A stretch of 64,000 bases of DNA, taken from positions 584,501-648,500 of the forward strand of contig JACVTC010000083.1 in NCBI GenBank assembly GCA_016946835.1, read 5' to 3'. Positions 62,703 to 64,000 of the stretch are shown here, in pieces. The translations under genes were made by a program, and so were the position numbers. Origin of the DNA: Neocallimastix lanati (nom. inval.). Taxonomy: Eukaryota; Neocallimastigomycota; Neocallimastigomycetes; Neocallimastigales; Neocallimastigaceae. The notes under the pieces were generated by a model, which did not search any database, had not been told where the DNA came from, and saw only the letters and a program-made list of their open reading frames with translations. How positions within the stretch are numbered: the stretch's first letter is position 1; the number at the start of each line of letters is the position of its first letter.

Positions 62703-64000
62703 TTCACATATTTAGCCTTTTTAGATCTTAAAAAAGCTTATATTCAGTTCCTATTTTTAACATTCTTACTAAATTATATCATTATGGAGTACATAATATT
62801 TTTTTTTTAGAAAAAAAAAAAAAAAAATAGTGGTAAATGTTTTGATTTTCTTTGTAATTTATATACTTCATCTAAAGCTCGTGCTCGATTTGCTTCAATG
62901 TTATCAAATGAATTTCCTATTAAAAGAGGTGTTCGTCAAGGTTGTCCATTATCTCCGATCTTATTCAATTTATTCATCAATGATATACTAAATGACTGTG
63001 AAAAATATGGTGTTAATATTGGAAGAAAAAAGTGTTGTGGTGGACTCTTTGCTGATGATGTTCTCATTGCTCCAAGTGCAAAAAAAATTTAGAAAAATTA
63101 TTAAAAAAGGTACATAGATGGGCTAATTTAAATGAAATGACTTTTGGTATTGAAAAAAAAAAAAATGTGCAACTATGGTTATAAAACCAATGAAACTTCC
63201 AATCTCCTCCAAACTATAGTGACCCAACCTTCTATTTAGGAAATGAATGCTATTCCTAAAGTTTCTAGTTATATTTATCTAGGTATTCCTTTTTTCTGAT
63301 GATCTCATCTCTTACTAGAACACATTATATCTCACATGCATTTTAAAAGTTAGAAAATCCCTTTCTTTCATTTACACGTTTCTCTTCAAATAAAACTTAT
63401 TCCTATTGCATACAAGGAAAAAAAGTTCTTCAATCCTTTGTTATTAGTAAAGTAATTTATTATTCTCCTTTACTTGGTTTAAAAAAATCTAGAACGGCTA
63501 GAATTCAAACATTAATTAATACCGGCCTTATTTTAGTGTATCGGCTCCTTCTCTAAAAATGGTAGTAAAACAAGATCAGAAAACAATGACTATATTAAAC
63601 ATAATTCTACTATGAGTACTTATGCTTTATCTCGAGATCTAAGTATTCCTCCTATTGTTGGTAATCTGCACAGCCTTACAGATTAAATCATTTACAAAAT
63701 GGGAGTAAATCAAACTGTATTATAAAGGATCTTATAAAGGATCTTATTAAATCTATTCCCAAAATGCCTTATTATTCCTTGGACTAAAGAATCTAGAGAA
63801 CACTGTATAAAAAAAAAAAATCAAAAAAATATAAATGTGAAAAATATGACGGTAATTTAGTACGTTACTGGAAATCAGTTTCCAAATTTCAAGGTATTAA
63901 TGGTCAAAACTACGATAGTAATAATTTCTCAAACAATAAAGCTATAATTATGCTTAGCTTAAAATATTCCCAATTCAACTTAGGGTTTTCGTGGATTATA
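62703..64000 (+). pseudogene. Decayed LINE-type reverse transcriptase, second copy of the family at the left window end
   Basis: Homology starts at YLAFLDLKKAY (motif A); the frame is then broken just where the first copy reads DSVP. After a short poly-A interruption it recovers a 64-codon frame with motif B (RGVRQGCPLSPILFNLFIND) and motif C (LFADDVLIA). A stop follows, then fragments such as VSSYIYLGIPF (the usual post-motif D block). Many stops and shifts follow to the window edge. FADD and the QG dipeptide are intact, so decay is by indels rather than active-site change. The motif A words are identical to those of the copy at 1-675, so both belong to one family, on opposite strands. Confidence 0.88.

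Overview
The window looks like nuclear DNA of an anaerobic gut fungus (Neocallimastigomycota, the Piromyces/Neocallimastix/Anaeromyces group). Three things support this. Intergenic DNA is extremely AT-rich, with very long homopolymers and AAAT/AAT microsatellites. Two secreted plant-wall enzymes carry paired C-terminal fungal dockerin (CBM10-type) modules. Flagellar genes (HYDIN, a kinesin-13) sit beside ordinary opisthokont housekeeping genes with many short GT-AG introns. The genus cannot be fixed from the sequence.

Layout, left to right. 1-675: 5'-truncated LINE-type reverse transcriptase (minus). 1359-3089: secreted GH53 endo-galactanase with two dockerins (minus, one intron). 6936-8312: unrecognised 458-residue protein (minus). 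~9170-9370: remnant of a BioY-type biotin transporter (minus). 13250-16382: SPB1 rRNA methyltransferase (plus, 4 exons). 18522-20792: GH48 cellulase with two dockerins (plus, intronless). 22320-23197: decayed CBM1-CE12 esterase (plus). 23779-26870: kinesin-13 (minus, 10 exons, one 1-nt frameshift). ~28690-28900: Ty1/copia RT scrap (minus). 29588-32532: ROK1/DDX52 DEAD-box helicase (plus, 12 exons). 32921-34141: thymidylate synthase (minus, 2 exons). ~34760-35010: possible piggyBac scrap (minus). 35667-51708: a HYDIN orthologue whose 14 exons join into one 4,747-residue frame (minus). 53905-55770: AHA1 Hsp90 co-chaperone (plus, 8 exons, including 10-nt and 6-nt micro-exons). 56268-57323: pyroglutamyl-peptidase I (minus, 3 exons). 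57601-57883 and 58289-58650: two GC-richer blocks full of nested hairpins, probably structured non-coding RNAs. 59745-61915: eIF2 gamma (plus, 6 exons). 62703-64000: a second, badly decayed copy of the same LINE family (plus).

Functional themes. GH53, GH48 and the dead CE12 belong to the secreted lignocellulose (cellulosome) system. HYDIN and kinesin-13 serve the zoospore flagellum and microtubules. SPB1, ROK1, eIF2 gamma, AHA1 and thymidylate synthase are housekeeping genes. There is no operon logic: genes are spaced and oriented independently. Exon models were built by hand from GT-AG boundaries, reading phase and remembered family conservation. For SPB1, ROK1, TYMS, HYDIN, AHA1, PGP-I and eIF2 gamma all exon phases close exactly.

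The most noteworthy items are the two consecutive micro-exons in AHA1, the two candidate structured RNAs at 57.6-58.65 kb, the complete HYDIN gene with its 8.8-kb exon, the BioY fragment, and the frameshift in an otherwise consistent kinesin gene.
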